Origin: Argyresthia goedartella
Taxonomy: Eukaryota; Arthropoda; Insecta; Lepidoptera; Argyresthiidae
Reading direction: 5' to 3'
Length of the DNA stretch: 64,000 bases
Assembly: GCA_949825045.1 (NCBI GenBank)
Contig: OX463816.1
Location: forward strand, 15,805,579-15,869,578
Shown one piece after another: positions 9,027-19,018 of this stretch. How positions within the stretch are numbered: the first letter of the stretch is position 1; each line of letters begins with the position of its first letter. A program made the position numbers and the translations under genes. The notes under the pieces are model-generated. The model saw only the letters and a list, made by a program, of their open reading frames with translations, searched no databases and was not told where the DNA came from.

Positions 9027-10571
9027 ATGTCGTTATCTGAAATCCAGAAGGATGTTTCTAAGGAACTCAGATGGTTTTCCTCCGCACACGGTCTGATAGA
9101 CCGTTTAGATAGGCATGATGTGGTATTGGAGCGGTCTATGGACGTAAAGGAACGTTACAATAGGGTGCTCGAATTGTTCGCGCAGGCGGAATCAGTTGAT
9201 GGTTGTGCACCTGACAGGCTGTCACGGTTGATAGGGGATGTCGACCAATGTATGGAGATGGCAGCTGCTATCACGCAGAAGGCTGCGAACATACGTAGAC
9301 AGCGCGAGTCCAGCCATGGTGGTGACATTGAAGCACCTCTGCCGCATCCGGGATCGGGGACCAGGTTAACTGCCATAACTATGCCTACCTTTGACGGCGT
9401 GTCCGGTGAATGGATGAGCTTCATCAATCTGTTCGACAGTTTGGTGCACTTGCGATCGGACATTACCAAGTCTGTCAAGATGGCTCAGCTGGTGGCAGCA
9501 TTGAGGGGTGAGTCTAGGGAGCTGGTCGCTCATTTGACAGTTACGGAGGGCAACTATGAGACGGCCAGGCAATTGTTGGTCAGACGTTACCACAACAAAC
9601 GGAGGTTGGCCGATGCCCAACTGAACCGTTTGTTTAGCATCCCGGTTGTGAACAAGGTCGGGGCCATACAGACGGAGGTTTTGAACCCATTGTTGTCCGT
9701 CACCAAGGCTCTAGAGAATCTTGGACTTCCGGTTGGTGAATGGTCGTACTTACTGTTGTACATTGTACTTTCCCGCCTACCCGCTCACGTGCAGGCTCGT
9801 TTCGAACAGTCTCACGGGAGGTCGGCCGAGGACCTGCCCGCCTTCTCCGACTTGGTCGGATTTTTGGAAGAGGAGTCTCGACGGGCAGAGAATTTGGGGT
9901 TGACGGTCACCCATCCTTCGGAGCCACAGAGAGCTGCCGGGAGCGCTGTGAGTAGGGGCCCTCCGACGAGGAAGGACCGCACCAACCGGCAGTCATATGG
10001 GACTGTGAGTGCATTGACCCCACATAGTGAGACCTGCCCATGTTGTAGGCAGTTTGGCCATGCTGTGGCCAATTGCAATAAGTTCGGGGAACTTAGGGTT
10101 CAGGGACGGCGCCAGATGGCCAAGCAGCGGGGCTGGTGTTTCCTGTGCCTCGGGCCACACATGGCTAGGGACTGCACGCGCACACAAATGTGCGGATATT
10201 GTGGTGGGGCCCACAACAATCTGTTGTGCATGAACCGGTCCGGCCAACAGCCACCACAGAGCCGTACCCAGGGTGACACGGCAAGGGGCCCTGAAAATTC
10301 GTTTGCGACTCGGAGCGCAACTCAGGGGCCAACGTCCCCACGTGCACAGGGCAGTACTAGGGTGCAGGGCCGCACTCAGGGTCATCACATGGGGGGCCCT
10401 GAGTTTTCGGTTGCGACTCAGCATCCGACTCAGCGGGCAATGGGGCCACAAGCACGCGGCCACCCAGGGGTGCAGGGCCGCACTCAGGGTCATCACATGG
10501 GGGGCCCTGAGTTTTCGGTTGCGACTCAGCATCCGACTCAGCGGGACATTGGTATGTTGAGCAGGCCGTAA
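9027..10571 (+). CDS. gag: BEL/Pao gag
   Basis: Intact 514-codon gag starting at ATG 9027. The N-terminus is helical. The BEL/Pao capsid domain (DUF1759 type) follows, marked by LTAITMPTFDGVSGEWMSF near residue 115 and RRLADAQLNRLFSIPVV near residue 190. Three Cys/His clusters follow: CPCCRQFGHAVANC (about 337), CFLCLGPHMARDC (about 371) and CGYCGGAHNNLLC (about 389). The C-terminus carries two copies of a 36-residue repeat around HHMGGPEFSVATQHPTQR (DNA period 108 bp, about 10363-10560). Gag would package element RNA in particles. Pol is in another frame and begins downstream. The open gag contrasts with the damaged pol. Confidence 0.9.
   Translation: MSLSEIQKDVSKELRWFSSAHGLIDRLDRHDVVLERSMDVKERYNRVLELFAQAESVDGCAPDRLSRLIGDVDQCMEMAAAITQKAANIRRQRESSHGGDIEAPLPHPGSGTRLTAITMPTFDGVSGEWMSFINLFDSLVHLRSDITKSVKMAQLVAALRGESRELVAHLTVTEGNYETARQLLVRRYHNKRRLADAQLNRLFSIPVVNKVGAIQTEVLNPLLSVTKALENLGLPVGEWSYLLLYIVLSRLPAHVQARFEQSHGRSAEDLPAFSDLVGFLEEESRRAENLGLTVTHPSEPQRAAGSAVSRGPPTRKDRTNRQSYGTVSALTPHSETCPCCRQFGHAVANCNKFGELRVQGRRQMAKQRGWCFLCLGPHMARDCTRTQMCGYCGGAHNNLLCMNRSGQQPPQSRTQGDTARGPENSFATRSATQGPTSPRAQGSTRVQGRTQGHHMGGPEFSVATQHPTQRAMGPQARGHPGVQGRTQGHHMGGPEFSVATQHPTQRDIGMLSRP
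10363..10560 (+). repeat. 108-bp in-frame repeat in BEL gag
   Basis: TGCAGGGCCGCACTCAGGGT begins at 10363 and again at 10471, each followed by the same sequence encoding HHMGGPEFSVATQHPTQR. The period is a multiple of three, so the reading frame is kept. A looser earlier relative is visible from about 10258. Confidence 0.9.
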
Positions 10572-10887
10572 CGGGCGGGTGGCATGGGACACCTTCGAGC
10601 TATGCGGGTGCGGTTCGGACGCCGCCTCAGTTGTCGCCCCGCTCGTCGCCTCGTCCTCGTCGGTCGCATGTGATGTCCCCCCCGCTCATGGAGCGGCCAC
10701 GGTTGAATTCACGCCCACAACCCTTCGGGGGGCGTCGTAGGGTGGCAATGGAACCGGCGCGTGGGCCATTTGTACAATGGGACCCTCTGGCGTATAGCTG
10801 CATACCCGGTTTCAGGCAGATTGGGGCCCCGGGGGCCCTCGCTAGGAATTTGCGGCCCAACAATTTGTTGCCCCCCAACCGGAGACG

Positions 10888-12432
10888 GTGGTGTTACCGA
10901 TCGCCTCTGTGCTTGTTTGGGATTTGGCGGGCAACCCAACATACGTTCGCGCCCTATTAGATTCTGGAGCTCAGGGCTGCATTGTATCGAATGATTTAGC
11001 AAAATGGTTGGGCCTCAAGGTAAATAGGTATAATAACTCAATACGGGGCGTGGGGAATGTTACGGTTACGAATGTAGTTGGTCAATTGGTGATCACGTTC
11101 TCTCCACGTTATGACATTTTGACAAAAACATCCGTGCAAGCTTTAGTAATGACGCATGTCATGGGCAGACAACCCTTGGTGAAGTTGAATCCGGCCGTTC
11201 GATTCCTGACATCAGGACTCAAGTTGGCGGATCCCGATTTTGACACTCCAGCCCCGGTCGACCTGCTACTGGGAGCAGACGTTCTGGGTAGGTTTCTGTT
11301 GTCGGATCGGCGAGTTCTTCAGCCGGACGGGTTGATTGCTGTGGATACTAAGTTTGGTCACGTGATCATGGGTCCGGCATTGCCAATGGTTAGGCCTGCC
11401 GAGTCAGATGGCATACTTATTGGCTCAGCGTTATCAGACGCTATCCAACGTTTCTGGGAGATAGAGGAACCTCCCACCGTTCGTCGAATCGACGCAGACG
11501 AAGAAGAGTGCGAGTTGTTTTACCAGAATAGTACTGGTCGCCTTCGTTCTGGTCGTTTTGTAACTCGACTGCCTTTCAGGGCCGATCTACCACCACTAGG
11601 AGAATCTAGGAAGATGGCTGAGACGAGATTGATGTCGATGGAGCGTAGGATGTCAAGGGACGCCGTATTTAAACAAAAATACGTCGATTTCATGAGGGAG
11701 TATGAGTCGTTAGGACACATGTCGGTATCGGGTGTGGACTGGAGATCTGAGGATCATTGTTTCTTTCCACACCATGCCGTCCTGCGAACCCCTACCGGCA
11801 AGATTCGAGTGGTTTTTGCTGGGTCAGCCCCTACCTCGAACGGGATGTCCCTGAATCAGTGTCTACATTCGGGACCCAAGTTGAGTCGTGATATTTCGGA
11901 TATTCTCACGAGCTTTCGGAGACACCAGATTGTATTTGTCGCAGACATTCGGATGATGTTTAGGCAAACGTTAATTCATCCGGCTGACAGAAGGTATCAG
12001 TCGATACTTTGGCGTGAGTCCACGGCCGAGCCAGTCAAGGTCTATGAGTTAAACACGAACACGTATGGGTTACGGTCTAGCCCGTATTTGGCGATGCGTA
12101 CCCTGCGGGAGTTGGCGTCGCGTGACCGTGTGAGCTATCCTAGAGCCGCCGTTATCCTGGAGCAAGATTTGTACGTCGATGACGTCTGCACAGGGGCAGC
12201 CAGTGTAGAGGAAGCTCTGGACCGACGTAGCGAGCTCATTCAATTGCTGGAACGAGGCGGCTATGAACTACGCAAGTGGATGTCCAACTCCCCTGAGTTG
12301 ATGGCTGGTCTCCCAGATGAGTTTCAACAAGACCCACACGTTTTTGGAATCCTGACAACCCTAACATGTAGTCAGTGCTTGGAATTCAGTAACGGCCCGT
12401 CCATGATAAGTTTACCTATCCGGTGGTTTTAG
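10888..12432 (+). pseudogene. pol: BEL/Pao pol, protease and reverse transcriptase part
   Basis: A frame open upstream of 10888 carries the aspartic protease site RALLDSGAQGCIVS (Asp about residue 25). The BEL/Pao RT follows, with VFAGSAPTSNGMSLNQCL (fingers), FVADIRMMFRQTLI (palm Asp) and the catalytic YVDDVCTG at residues 429-436 (12172). After about residue 480 the frame loses similarity and ends at 12432; the coding sense continues in the frame of 12423-13145, so there is a frameshift around 12360-12420. RT copies the element RNA to cDNA in particles. Gag ends at 10571 in a different frame, so pol expression needed frameshifting or another recoding step. Confidence 0.85.
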
Positions 12433-13145
12433 AAACACCGAAGGCCTGGATGAAGCGGTCAGTACTGTCAACGATTGCGAGAACGTTCGACCCGAATGGA
12501 TGGATTTCTCCAGTCACCTTTGCGCTCAAATGTTTTATGCAAAGGCTATGGGCGGCTCAGTTGACCTGGGACACCAACCTCTCAAGTGATTTGTTGACTG
12601 ATTGGACGCGAATGTTCACCTCGCTATCGGACATAAATAATGTATCGCTGCCGAGGAAATTGGTCCCTGCTGGGGATTACAGGGCAACCCTTCACGGGTT
12701 TTGTGATGTCTCTGAACGACGGTTTGCGGCAGCGGTTTATTTGCGAACCGTCACCTCCACCGGGGAGGTCGACGTGCGTTTGGTTTTGGCAAAAAGCAAG
12801 CTAGCGCCTATTCGGACAAGGATGACGATTCCAAAACTGGAACTGTCCGGGGCTGCTCTTTTGACCAAACTTTTGAATTACACTCTAACAGTGTTGCGTG
12901 GGTCAGTGGTTTTGGAGGATACGGTGTACGCTTGGACGGACAGCCAGATTGTTTTGTGCTGGCTGAAGGCTTCGGTTCATAACTTAGAGGTTTTTGTTGC
13001 GAACCGTGTCTCCCAGATTGTGTCGTCTGAGGTCCCACTGACCTGGAGACATGTACCAGGAGAATTGAACCCGTCTGATTGTGCATCCAGGGGATGTCAG
13101 GCTCCTGAACTCGTTAGGCACCATCTGTGGTGGGGACCACCCTAG
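12423..13145 (+). pseudogene. pol: BEL/Pao pol, connection and RNase H part
   Basis: Continues pol in a shifted frame. It carries the BEL connection region (RTFDPNGWISPVTFALKCFM) and then RNase H: FCDVSERRFAAAVYLR (first Asp), KLELSGAALLTKLL (Glu), YAWTDSQIVLCWLK (Asp), and WRHVPGELNPSDCASRG near the end. An in-frame TAG at 13143-13145 stops it; the same frame runs on without further stops into the integrase N-terminus. RNase H removes RNA from the RNA-DNA hybrid. The frameshift before it and the stop after it make this pol non-functional. Confidence 0.85.
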
Positions 13146-13915
13146 CTTGCCAAGAGAGAATCGGACTGGCCCCACAGCCATGTAGTAGTATCTTCGGATC
13201 ATGGCCCCAGAGCGGCCGTGCATGTTACCCAGAAGGCTGAGGACCCTGACGCCGGGTTTCTGCTGGACCGGTATGGCTCACTTGACAAGTTGATAAACGT
13301 GTCCACTTGGATTAGGAGATTCGCTCGAAATTGTCGTACTCCTCGCGATCAGCGAACGTTGAACCCTATTCTGACTCCGGCAGAGCGAAACGAGTCGCTG
13401 TTGAATTTGGTCCGGTTGGTACAGTCCTCGAAGTTTGGGGCAGAATTGGAGATTATACGAAGTGGACGTTCGAAATTGAAGGGAGCCGTCGCGCGTCTCA
13501 ACCCCTTTGTTGATGCGACCGGGTTACTTCGGGTAGGAGGAAGATTGCGCAATGCGAATCTGTCGTATTCGGCTCGTCACCCACTTCTGCTCCCCAAGGG
13601 GGGACAGTTAGTTGAATTGCTGGTGACTGATCGTCATATTAAAAACGCGCATGCCGGCTGTAACGCGTTGTTGGCCACGCTCCAGCGGGAGTTTTGGACC
13701 TTATCTGCCCGCCGTGCCATACGGAACATCGTGTTTCGGTGCATGCCTTGTTATCGACTTAAGGCTGCCACGATGCAACCTCTCTTGGGGGACTTGCCCC
13801 CTGATCTTGTGAATGAGGTCAGACCGTTATCAGGTGTTGGTACGGATTTTGCAGGACCGTTTATGGTGAAGAGTTCACGATTGCGTACCGCTAAGCAATA
13901 CAAGGCGTACCTATG
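13146..13915 (+). pseudogene. pol: BEL/Pao pol, integrase N-terminal part
   Basis: In frame with the RNase H segment after the TAG. It contains the integrase zinc-binding HHCC region: HIKNAHAGCNALLATLQREF followed by FRCMPCYRLKA, then GVGTDFAGPF with the first catalytic Asp (about 13838-13867). Near 13905-13925 a one-base shift moves sense into the frame of the next entry, after KAYLCVF. Confidence 0.85.
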
Positions 13916-14731
13916 TGTGTTTGTTTATCCACCAAGGCGGTACATCTCGAACTCGTTGCTGATCTCTCGACAGAGGCTTTCATTGCTTGTTTGGATAGGT
14001 TTGTTTCTCGAAAGGGACTTCCAACTTTGATCCGCTCTGATAACGGCACTAACTACATAGGTGCGGAACGATACTTACGAGAGATAGTCAACTTTTTGAA
14101 TGTAAATAAAGTGGATATTGGAACGGCCCTCTCCCGTCGGGGTATACAGTGGACCTTCAGCCGACCGATTTGCCCCCACTGGGGTGGGATTTTTGAGGCC
14201 GTAGTTAAGTCAGCTAAGACGAACTTAGGGCGTATAGTAGGTCAGACCGCGCTAACTTTTGAGGAGCTCGCGACATTGTTTTGTAAGATCGAGGCCGTTC
14301 TCAATTCGCGACCGTTGTGTCCGCTCAGCTTGGATCCAAATGACCTGGAGGCTCTGACCCCAGGCCATTTCTTCATAGGACAGCCACTTAACGCGTTGCC
14401 CGAGCACCCCTTCGAGGGAGTGAAATTGTATCGGTTGTCAAGGTATCAGATGTTGCAGCAGTTTACTCAGAATTTCTGGAAGCGTTGGTCGCTCGAGTAT
14501 CTGCATATCTTACAACAGCGCCTTAAGTGGACTGACATAACTAGCCCCCCTAGTATTGGTGACCTCGTTCTGGTTAAGGATGCTAACCTACCGCCACTAC
14601 GTTGGCGCAGGGGGCGCATTGTTAACTTGTTCCCTGGCAAGGACGGGACCCCCCGGTCTGCAGAGGTCCTAGTAGGAGGCTCGGTTCTAAAACGAGCGGT
14701 AGCAACGTTGTCTCGGCTGCCCGTAGATTAG
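13913..14731 (+). pseudogene. pol: BEL/Pao pol, integrase core and C-terminal domain
   Basis: Contains LSTKAVHLELV, the second catalytic Asp in LIRSDNGTNY and the Glu region GGIFEAVVKSAKTNL, giving a D,D-E integrase core. It is followed by the BEL/Pao C-terminal domain (DUF5641 type: LTPGHFFIGQPLNALPEHP, then GDLVLVKD and LPPLRWRRGRI). The frame ends at TAG 14729-14731, directly before a purine-rich run (AGGGGACAGG). No envelope gene follows. Integrase would join element cDNA to the host chromosome with a short target duplication. Confidence 0.85.
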
Positions 14732-15040
14732 GGGACAGGTGGGTGCCTGTCCGGGCGGGTGATTCTTCGATTCCAAATCGATATTCGATCGATGGTTTCT
14801 GAACGGTCATTTTTAATTTGACGTTAGCTGTCAATCGAGCAGGTTTTGACAACTGACAGACGAAAGCCCGCAATGTAAACGCGTATTGATTAGCTTGTTG
14901 AAATGAAATCAAAGGGCATCTGGAATGTATTCGGGATTCCCTCAGGATTATTAATATAGCTGAGTGTGCCGTAGTCTCTCGAACCAGATAAAGTTCGGAT
15001 TTTCGTGCCCGATTTTTATTTACCAGTAGAAACATAACCT
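14732..15040 (+). other. 3' non-coding end of the BEL element, possible LTR
   Basis: After the pol stop comes a purine-rich stretch and about 300 bp ending near AACATAACCTGTG. It sits where a 3' LTR should be, but without a matching 5' copy I cannot set its ends. It contains a near-palindrome around AATCGATATTCGATCGATGG (14781-14800). Confidence 0.4.
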
Positions 15041-15236
15041 GTGTTGGACACTGTGCTCACCACGCTGGCCCGCCAGTCATACCTGGTTGGCTGAAGAACC
15101 TGTCTACCAAGAAGAGCCTAGGGCGCGCCCGGGCCTTGCAGAGAGACAGGAGGTTGACGGGACCGAAGCACAGACCAGGTTAGATCTACCCCACATAACT
15201 TCAGCTCGGTGAATCGCCGACGTTCATCACTTCTTG

Positions 15237-15293
15237 GCACCTGATCGTCACGCTACCTCGTAGCTCATGGGCCCCTACGAGGTCATTAGGTGC
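15237..15293. other. Stable hairpin sequence
   Basis: ACCTCGTAG (15255-15263) pairs with CTACGAGGT (15275-15283) around an 11-nt loop. An outer CACCTGAT/ATTAGGTG pair extends it. It lies in a GC-richer stretch (15040-15310) without a reading frame. It may be a 3' RNA structure of an unidentified retroelement. Confidence 0.5.
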
Positions 15294-15309
15294 TGAGAAG
15301 CCTGAACAA

Positions 15310-15652
15310 CTACTGTTGATGTTTTGAATATGTTTTTATTTCAGTATTTTTTTTGTATAAGTAGTTATCAGTTATCAGATGAAGAGTTATCAGATGGTTA
15401 AAATGTTAAAATGAAATGTAAGATGTTTTGCAAAGTTTGTTGATGTTGATGATGTTATTCGATTTGGCATAAATAACAGCATATTATTTAAAAGTAGTAT
15501 GTTTGAAATTAAAAGATAAAAAAGTCACATTGGATTGTATAGGTTATTTATTTTAAGATTTTTAAATACATTTTGTTTTAATGTTAGAAAAAATAAGATA
15601 CCAAATTTTTTCTTTAAAAAAAAAAGGTGGAAGGTGTAGTGTGTAGACGTCT
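15310..15652. other. AT-rich non-coding stretch
   Basis: No gene is seen. It ends with a poly-A-like run AAAAAAAAAAGG near 15617-15628, which may be the tail of the preceding unidentified element. Confidence 0.5.
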
Positions 15653-16876
15653 TTGAATCAACAAACACGTCTCTCACTACATCCTATAGGCCCATTCCTA
15701 CAAACCACAATGGTAAGCAAACTCCAAAGCTTCCAAAGGCTGGCCTGCATGGCTATCACAGGTAGTATGAGAACTACTCCAACAGCAGCAATGGAGGCCA
15801 TGCTGTGTCTTCCGCCACTCCAGCTGTATATTAAGCAGGAGGCCGCGTCATCTGCGGTGAGACTCAACACCTTAGGACTTTGGAGGAAAAACAGGACCTC
15901 ACACACCGCCATCCTAGGGGAAGTTTACAAAAAATTTCCCATCTCTATGGCTTGCAGTGACAGAATCCCTAAACAATTTGTTTTCGACAAAAAATACAAT
16001 ATACAGTTACATGAAGACCATCGGGTTGAGGGGCTCGACGTTAAAGAGCTCAGAATTTTTACCGATAGTTCAAAAACTGAAGCAGGCACTGGTTCAGGCA
16101 CCTTCTCGGAGGACCTAAACATCAAGATAGCCATTCCACTGGGTCCCCATAATACTGTATTTCAAGCTGAATGCATGGGCATCATCTCGGCCGCTAATGC
16201 CATAGCATCGAGAAAGGTAAGAGATTCCTCCATTCGAATTCTCTCGGATAGCATGGCCGTCTTAAAAGCCCTAAATAGCAACACTATTAACTCAGGGCTA
16301 ATCTACGAGTGTCACAAACGACTAATGGAGGTATGTCAACATAACCGCGTAATCCTTCAATGGATAAAAGGACACAGCGGGTCAAGAGGTAACGATGCAG
16401 CGGATGAGTTGGCGCGTAAAAGATCTAGCTCGACAGCGTATGGTCCCGAACCTATCATCCCTCTTCCCTTCAAGATGGTACGCACATTTCTGAGAGAGTC
16501 GACCAGGAATGACCATGCTACTCTTTGGACAAACCATGAGGAGTGCAGACAGGCTAAGCTGGCCTTGCCGTCCCCTAGCGCTAGGCTTGCTAAGACCTTG
16601 CTTCGACTTAGTAGGACGCGCATGCGACTGGTGACTGCAGCACTTACTGGCCATGGTTTCTTTAATAAACATCTATATGTCCTAGGTGTTACCGACAGCC
16701 CCCTTTGCAGAGCCTGCTTGGAGGCAGAAGAAACGGCTGCTCACGTCCTCATGGAGTGCACAAGAGTAGCGGACTACAGGGCTAAACACCTCGGTCAATC
16801 GAGGGACCTTCCAGGGATAGTCGGTAACGTAATGGGCCTGCTGGCGTTCCTGGAGGAGTTGGGTTGGCTCGAATGA
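15653..16876 (+). pseudogene. LINE ORF2 C-terminal fragment with RNase H
   Basis: A 407-codon open frame lacking the reverse transcriptase. It starts in the post-RT region (FQRLACMAITGSMRTTPTAA, LPPLQLYIKQEA), as in R1/Jockey/I-type LINEs. A complete RNase HI domain follows: FTDSSKTEAGTGSG (Asp), FQAECMGIISAANAI (Glu), ILSDSMAVLKAL (Asp) and WIKGHSGSRGNDAADELAR (His and Asp). The C-terminal Cys/His cluster reads CRACLEAEETAAHVLMEC. The first ATG is incidental; this is a 5'-truncated copy. RNase H would degrade template RNA during target-primed reverse transcription. The exact clade is uncertain. Confidence 0.85.
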
Positions 16877-17260
16877 TATCGCATTCCCACCCACACGCAA
16901 AATAGGCGCTTTCGTCGTCGAGTTACGGAAACCAGCCCGTCTTACAATTGACAATTGACAATTGACATATATGTTTAGACAACCTAATGTTTTTCTTCTT
17001 CTCTATATTGGACCACTATGGGAGAAGAAGGGCGCAGAAACTCCCATAGGTTGATTTTTAGATCCCTTTTAAATATCTCGAGAACTCGTCCTATTTCCAT
17101 GCTCACTACTCCACAACATAACACCGCGGCCTATGAGCACGGGGTTAGACTCCAGGCCATTAGGTTGTGTAAGCACTCCTCTGCACCATTAGGCACAGTC
17201 CAACTCTGAATATATTTAAAAGTCGCGGAAAGAAACATTACCTCTCCCTTTAGAGTTATA
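16877..17260. other. Non-coding stretch after the LINE
   Basis: Probably the LINE 3' region. ACAATTGACAATTGAC-type repeats occur at 16943-16966, followed by unassigned sequence. No gene seen. Confidence 0.5.
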
Positions 17261-17269
17261 GGTATTATG

Positions 17270-17277
17270 CATGTAAT

Positions 17278-17312
<35 letters not shown>

Positions 17313-17325
17313 GTTATATAATAGT
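17270..17325. repeat. AT-rich (TA)n microsatellite
   Basis: Imperfect TA dinucleotide run with T-rich interruptions. Confidence 0.9.
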
Positions 17326-17384
17326 AATGGTTTATTATAAGTATTTAGAATATTATAATAGTAATTATATAATTTATTGTAACT

Positions 17385-17530
17385 GCCCTGCCCCTGCTCA
17401 GCAATCAACCTTTGCCATCTCATCCTTGTTTGCTGGAAGAGATCTCCTATTAGAGCTAAGCTCGCCGTTGTACACTATTTTCATGTAACTATTGTTTTTT
17501 ATAAGTGTGGTGTGCAATAAAGAAAAAAAA
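17385..17530 (+). mobile_element. LINE 3' tail with poly(A)
   Basis: TTTGCTGGAAGAGATCTCCT, AGAGCTAAGCTCGCC and GTGTGCAATAAAG followed by an A run form the 3' end of the LINE family also seen at 4560-4775. There is no coding part, so this is a strongly 5'-truncated copy. Confidence 0.65.
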
Positions 17531-17596
17531 AGGTTTTGTTGAACTAGAACAAATATTAAATACTATTACTAATAAGCAGGAATACATTTTTACTAA

Positions 17597-17790
17597 ATTA
17601 CCAAGGAAGCCGAGTGGTCTAATGGGTTTCACGCATGCTTCTCACACAGGAGATGCAGGTTTGATTCCTGACCATGTACTAATGAGATAATTAAGTTATC
17701 TTAAGTACATTATACGGACGTTCTAACGGTGATGTAAAACATTGGGAGGAAACCTTCATTACTCGATAGCTCCTATGACGAAACTGAGAA
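17597..17790 (+). mobile_element. tRNA-derived SINE
   Basis: AAGCCGAGTGGTCTAATGGG resembles a Pol III A box in a tRNA-like head. GGTTTGATTCC (about 17659-17669) is a B box at the right distance. The body ends with GATGTAAAACATTGGGAGGA, a module widespread in moth SINEs. A and B boxes make an internal Pol III promoter. Acceptor-stem pairing is poor, so this is not a working tRNA gene. Confidence 0.75.
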
Positions 17791-18400
17791 CCTATTACGA
17801 AAACAATATAAAATCACAGGTCTACAATACACATACATAAATACACTCCCATCTATATAATAACACTTTAATTATATTCATTACATTACTTACCTGACCA
17901 AATCAACTGCTTACTGACCTAAGTCCATAGTCTATTTGGTCGCACGTAATGATTCGCCCAACCTGTTAACTGCTGTAATGACCAATGCGCCTACGTCTAC
18001 ACACACACTTACGCGGCTTAATCTAGTGCGTAATAAAGCGGGAAATCGTGTGACACAAAGCAAGTAGACTATCTTCGAACTACCGCCCGCCCGCCTTTCG
18101 CCCTGGTCAGTTAACTGCTGTTTTAGAATATACCTACCTACCTACCTGTGTTATTAACTTGTCTCATTGTTTCATCCCGAAAACATGCTTGTTTATTATT
18201 ATTTGTAATCCATTTTCAATTCAATTGATGTCTGGTTTATTTAAGTACTTCGCGTAAATCTGAGTTATTTGTAAACAACATACCTACTCAGTTGTACTCG
18301 TATTTATTGGTTTGTATAATTTCTTTATTGTACCACACAAAACAGATATACAATTAACTTACACCGATCGGAGTAAGACCTGCGCGTACAATAAAAAATA
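17791..18400. other. Non-coding stretch, nothing recognised
   Basis: No gene or element ends. A short (CTAC)n run occurs near 18133-18146. Confidence 0.6.
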
Positions 18401-18425
18401 ATAGTTATATTACTTACTTTATAGG

Positions 18426-18511
18426 TACAGTCTGGGAGCCGATTGGCTGGGCCGGCCTGCATACTAGTTTATTGTGCGGGCCGGTCCGGCTAGTTTGGGT
18501 TTCGGACTGTA
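18426..18511. repeat. Palindromic repeat, copy 1 (86 bp)
   Basis: Starts TACAGTCTGGGAGCCGATTG and ends TTTGGGTTTCGGACTGTA. Its ends and its GGGCCGGCC / GGGCCGGTCC core are inverted, so it can fold. A near-identical copy lies 129 bp further at 18555-18640. Confidence 0.8.
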
Positions 18512-18554
18512 CACACATACTTATAATAGTTATATTAGGTACTTACTTTATAGG

Positions 18555-18640
18555 TACAGTCTGGGACCCGATTGGCTGGGCCGGCCTGCATACTAATTTA
18601 GTGTGCGGGCCGGCCCGGCTAGTTTGGGTTTCGGACTGTA
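18555..18640. repeat. Palindromic repeat, copy 2 (86 bp)
   Basis: Direct copy of 18426-18511 with about five substitutions. The shared flank ACTTACTTTATAGG shows that the duplication included neighbouring sequence. Confidence 0.8.
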
Positions 18641-18829
18641 CACACATACTTATAAGTTTATAAACTTAACTACATACCTGGTTTATTAAGACGTAAGTGT
18701 AATTCTCCAATGTGGAATGAGCGGTCTCCCCTACCACAGGTTTTTATTAACTTAAAAGGGGAGTCCCACGACCTGTGCTGCTGTACTTACTGAAATAGAT
18801 TATTTTTTCTATTTTATTTTTTTATAGCT

Positions 18830-19018
18830 GTGGCGATGGCTATTATTCAATAACTGGCTCAAAGTGGGCACAATTATTCCAGTTTTCTCGTGGTCCTACT
18901 GTTTTTTCCTATTAGTAAGACCACGAGGGGGAAAAATTGCTGTCTGTTCTACTGTGAGCCTTAGTAGCTGTTGTCAATTATTTAAACCACCTGTATATTC
19001 AATGGTTCCGATTCGCTG
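18830..19018. mobile_element. Left inverted end of a MULE (inferred)
   Basis: The stretch around TTTTCTCGTGGTCCTACTG (18884-18902) through AAACCACCTGTATAT is found inverted at 30515-30645. The best block of about 47 bp differs at only a few positions and the flanks are more diverged. With a MULE transposase relic between them (28934-29930) these are best read as terminal inverted repeats of one Mutator-like element, split by the gypsy element at 19019. The inner part is itself palindromic: CTCGTGGTCCTACT against AGTAAGACCACGAG. Confidence 0.5.
19015..19018 (+). repeat. Target-site duplication GCTG, left
   Basis: GCTG precedes the 5' LTR and recurs at 28818-28821 immediately after the 3' LTR. 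A 4-bp duplication is typical of Ty3/gypsy integrase. Confidence 0.85.

Noticed and set aside
9366..10592. Antisense frames in BEL gag, up to 199 codons
   Set aside because: Opposite a strongly supported gag; they arise from its GC-rich repeats.
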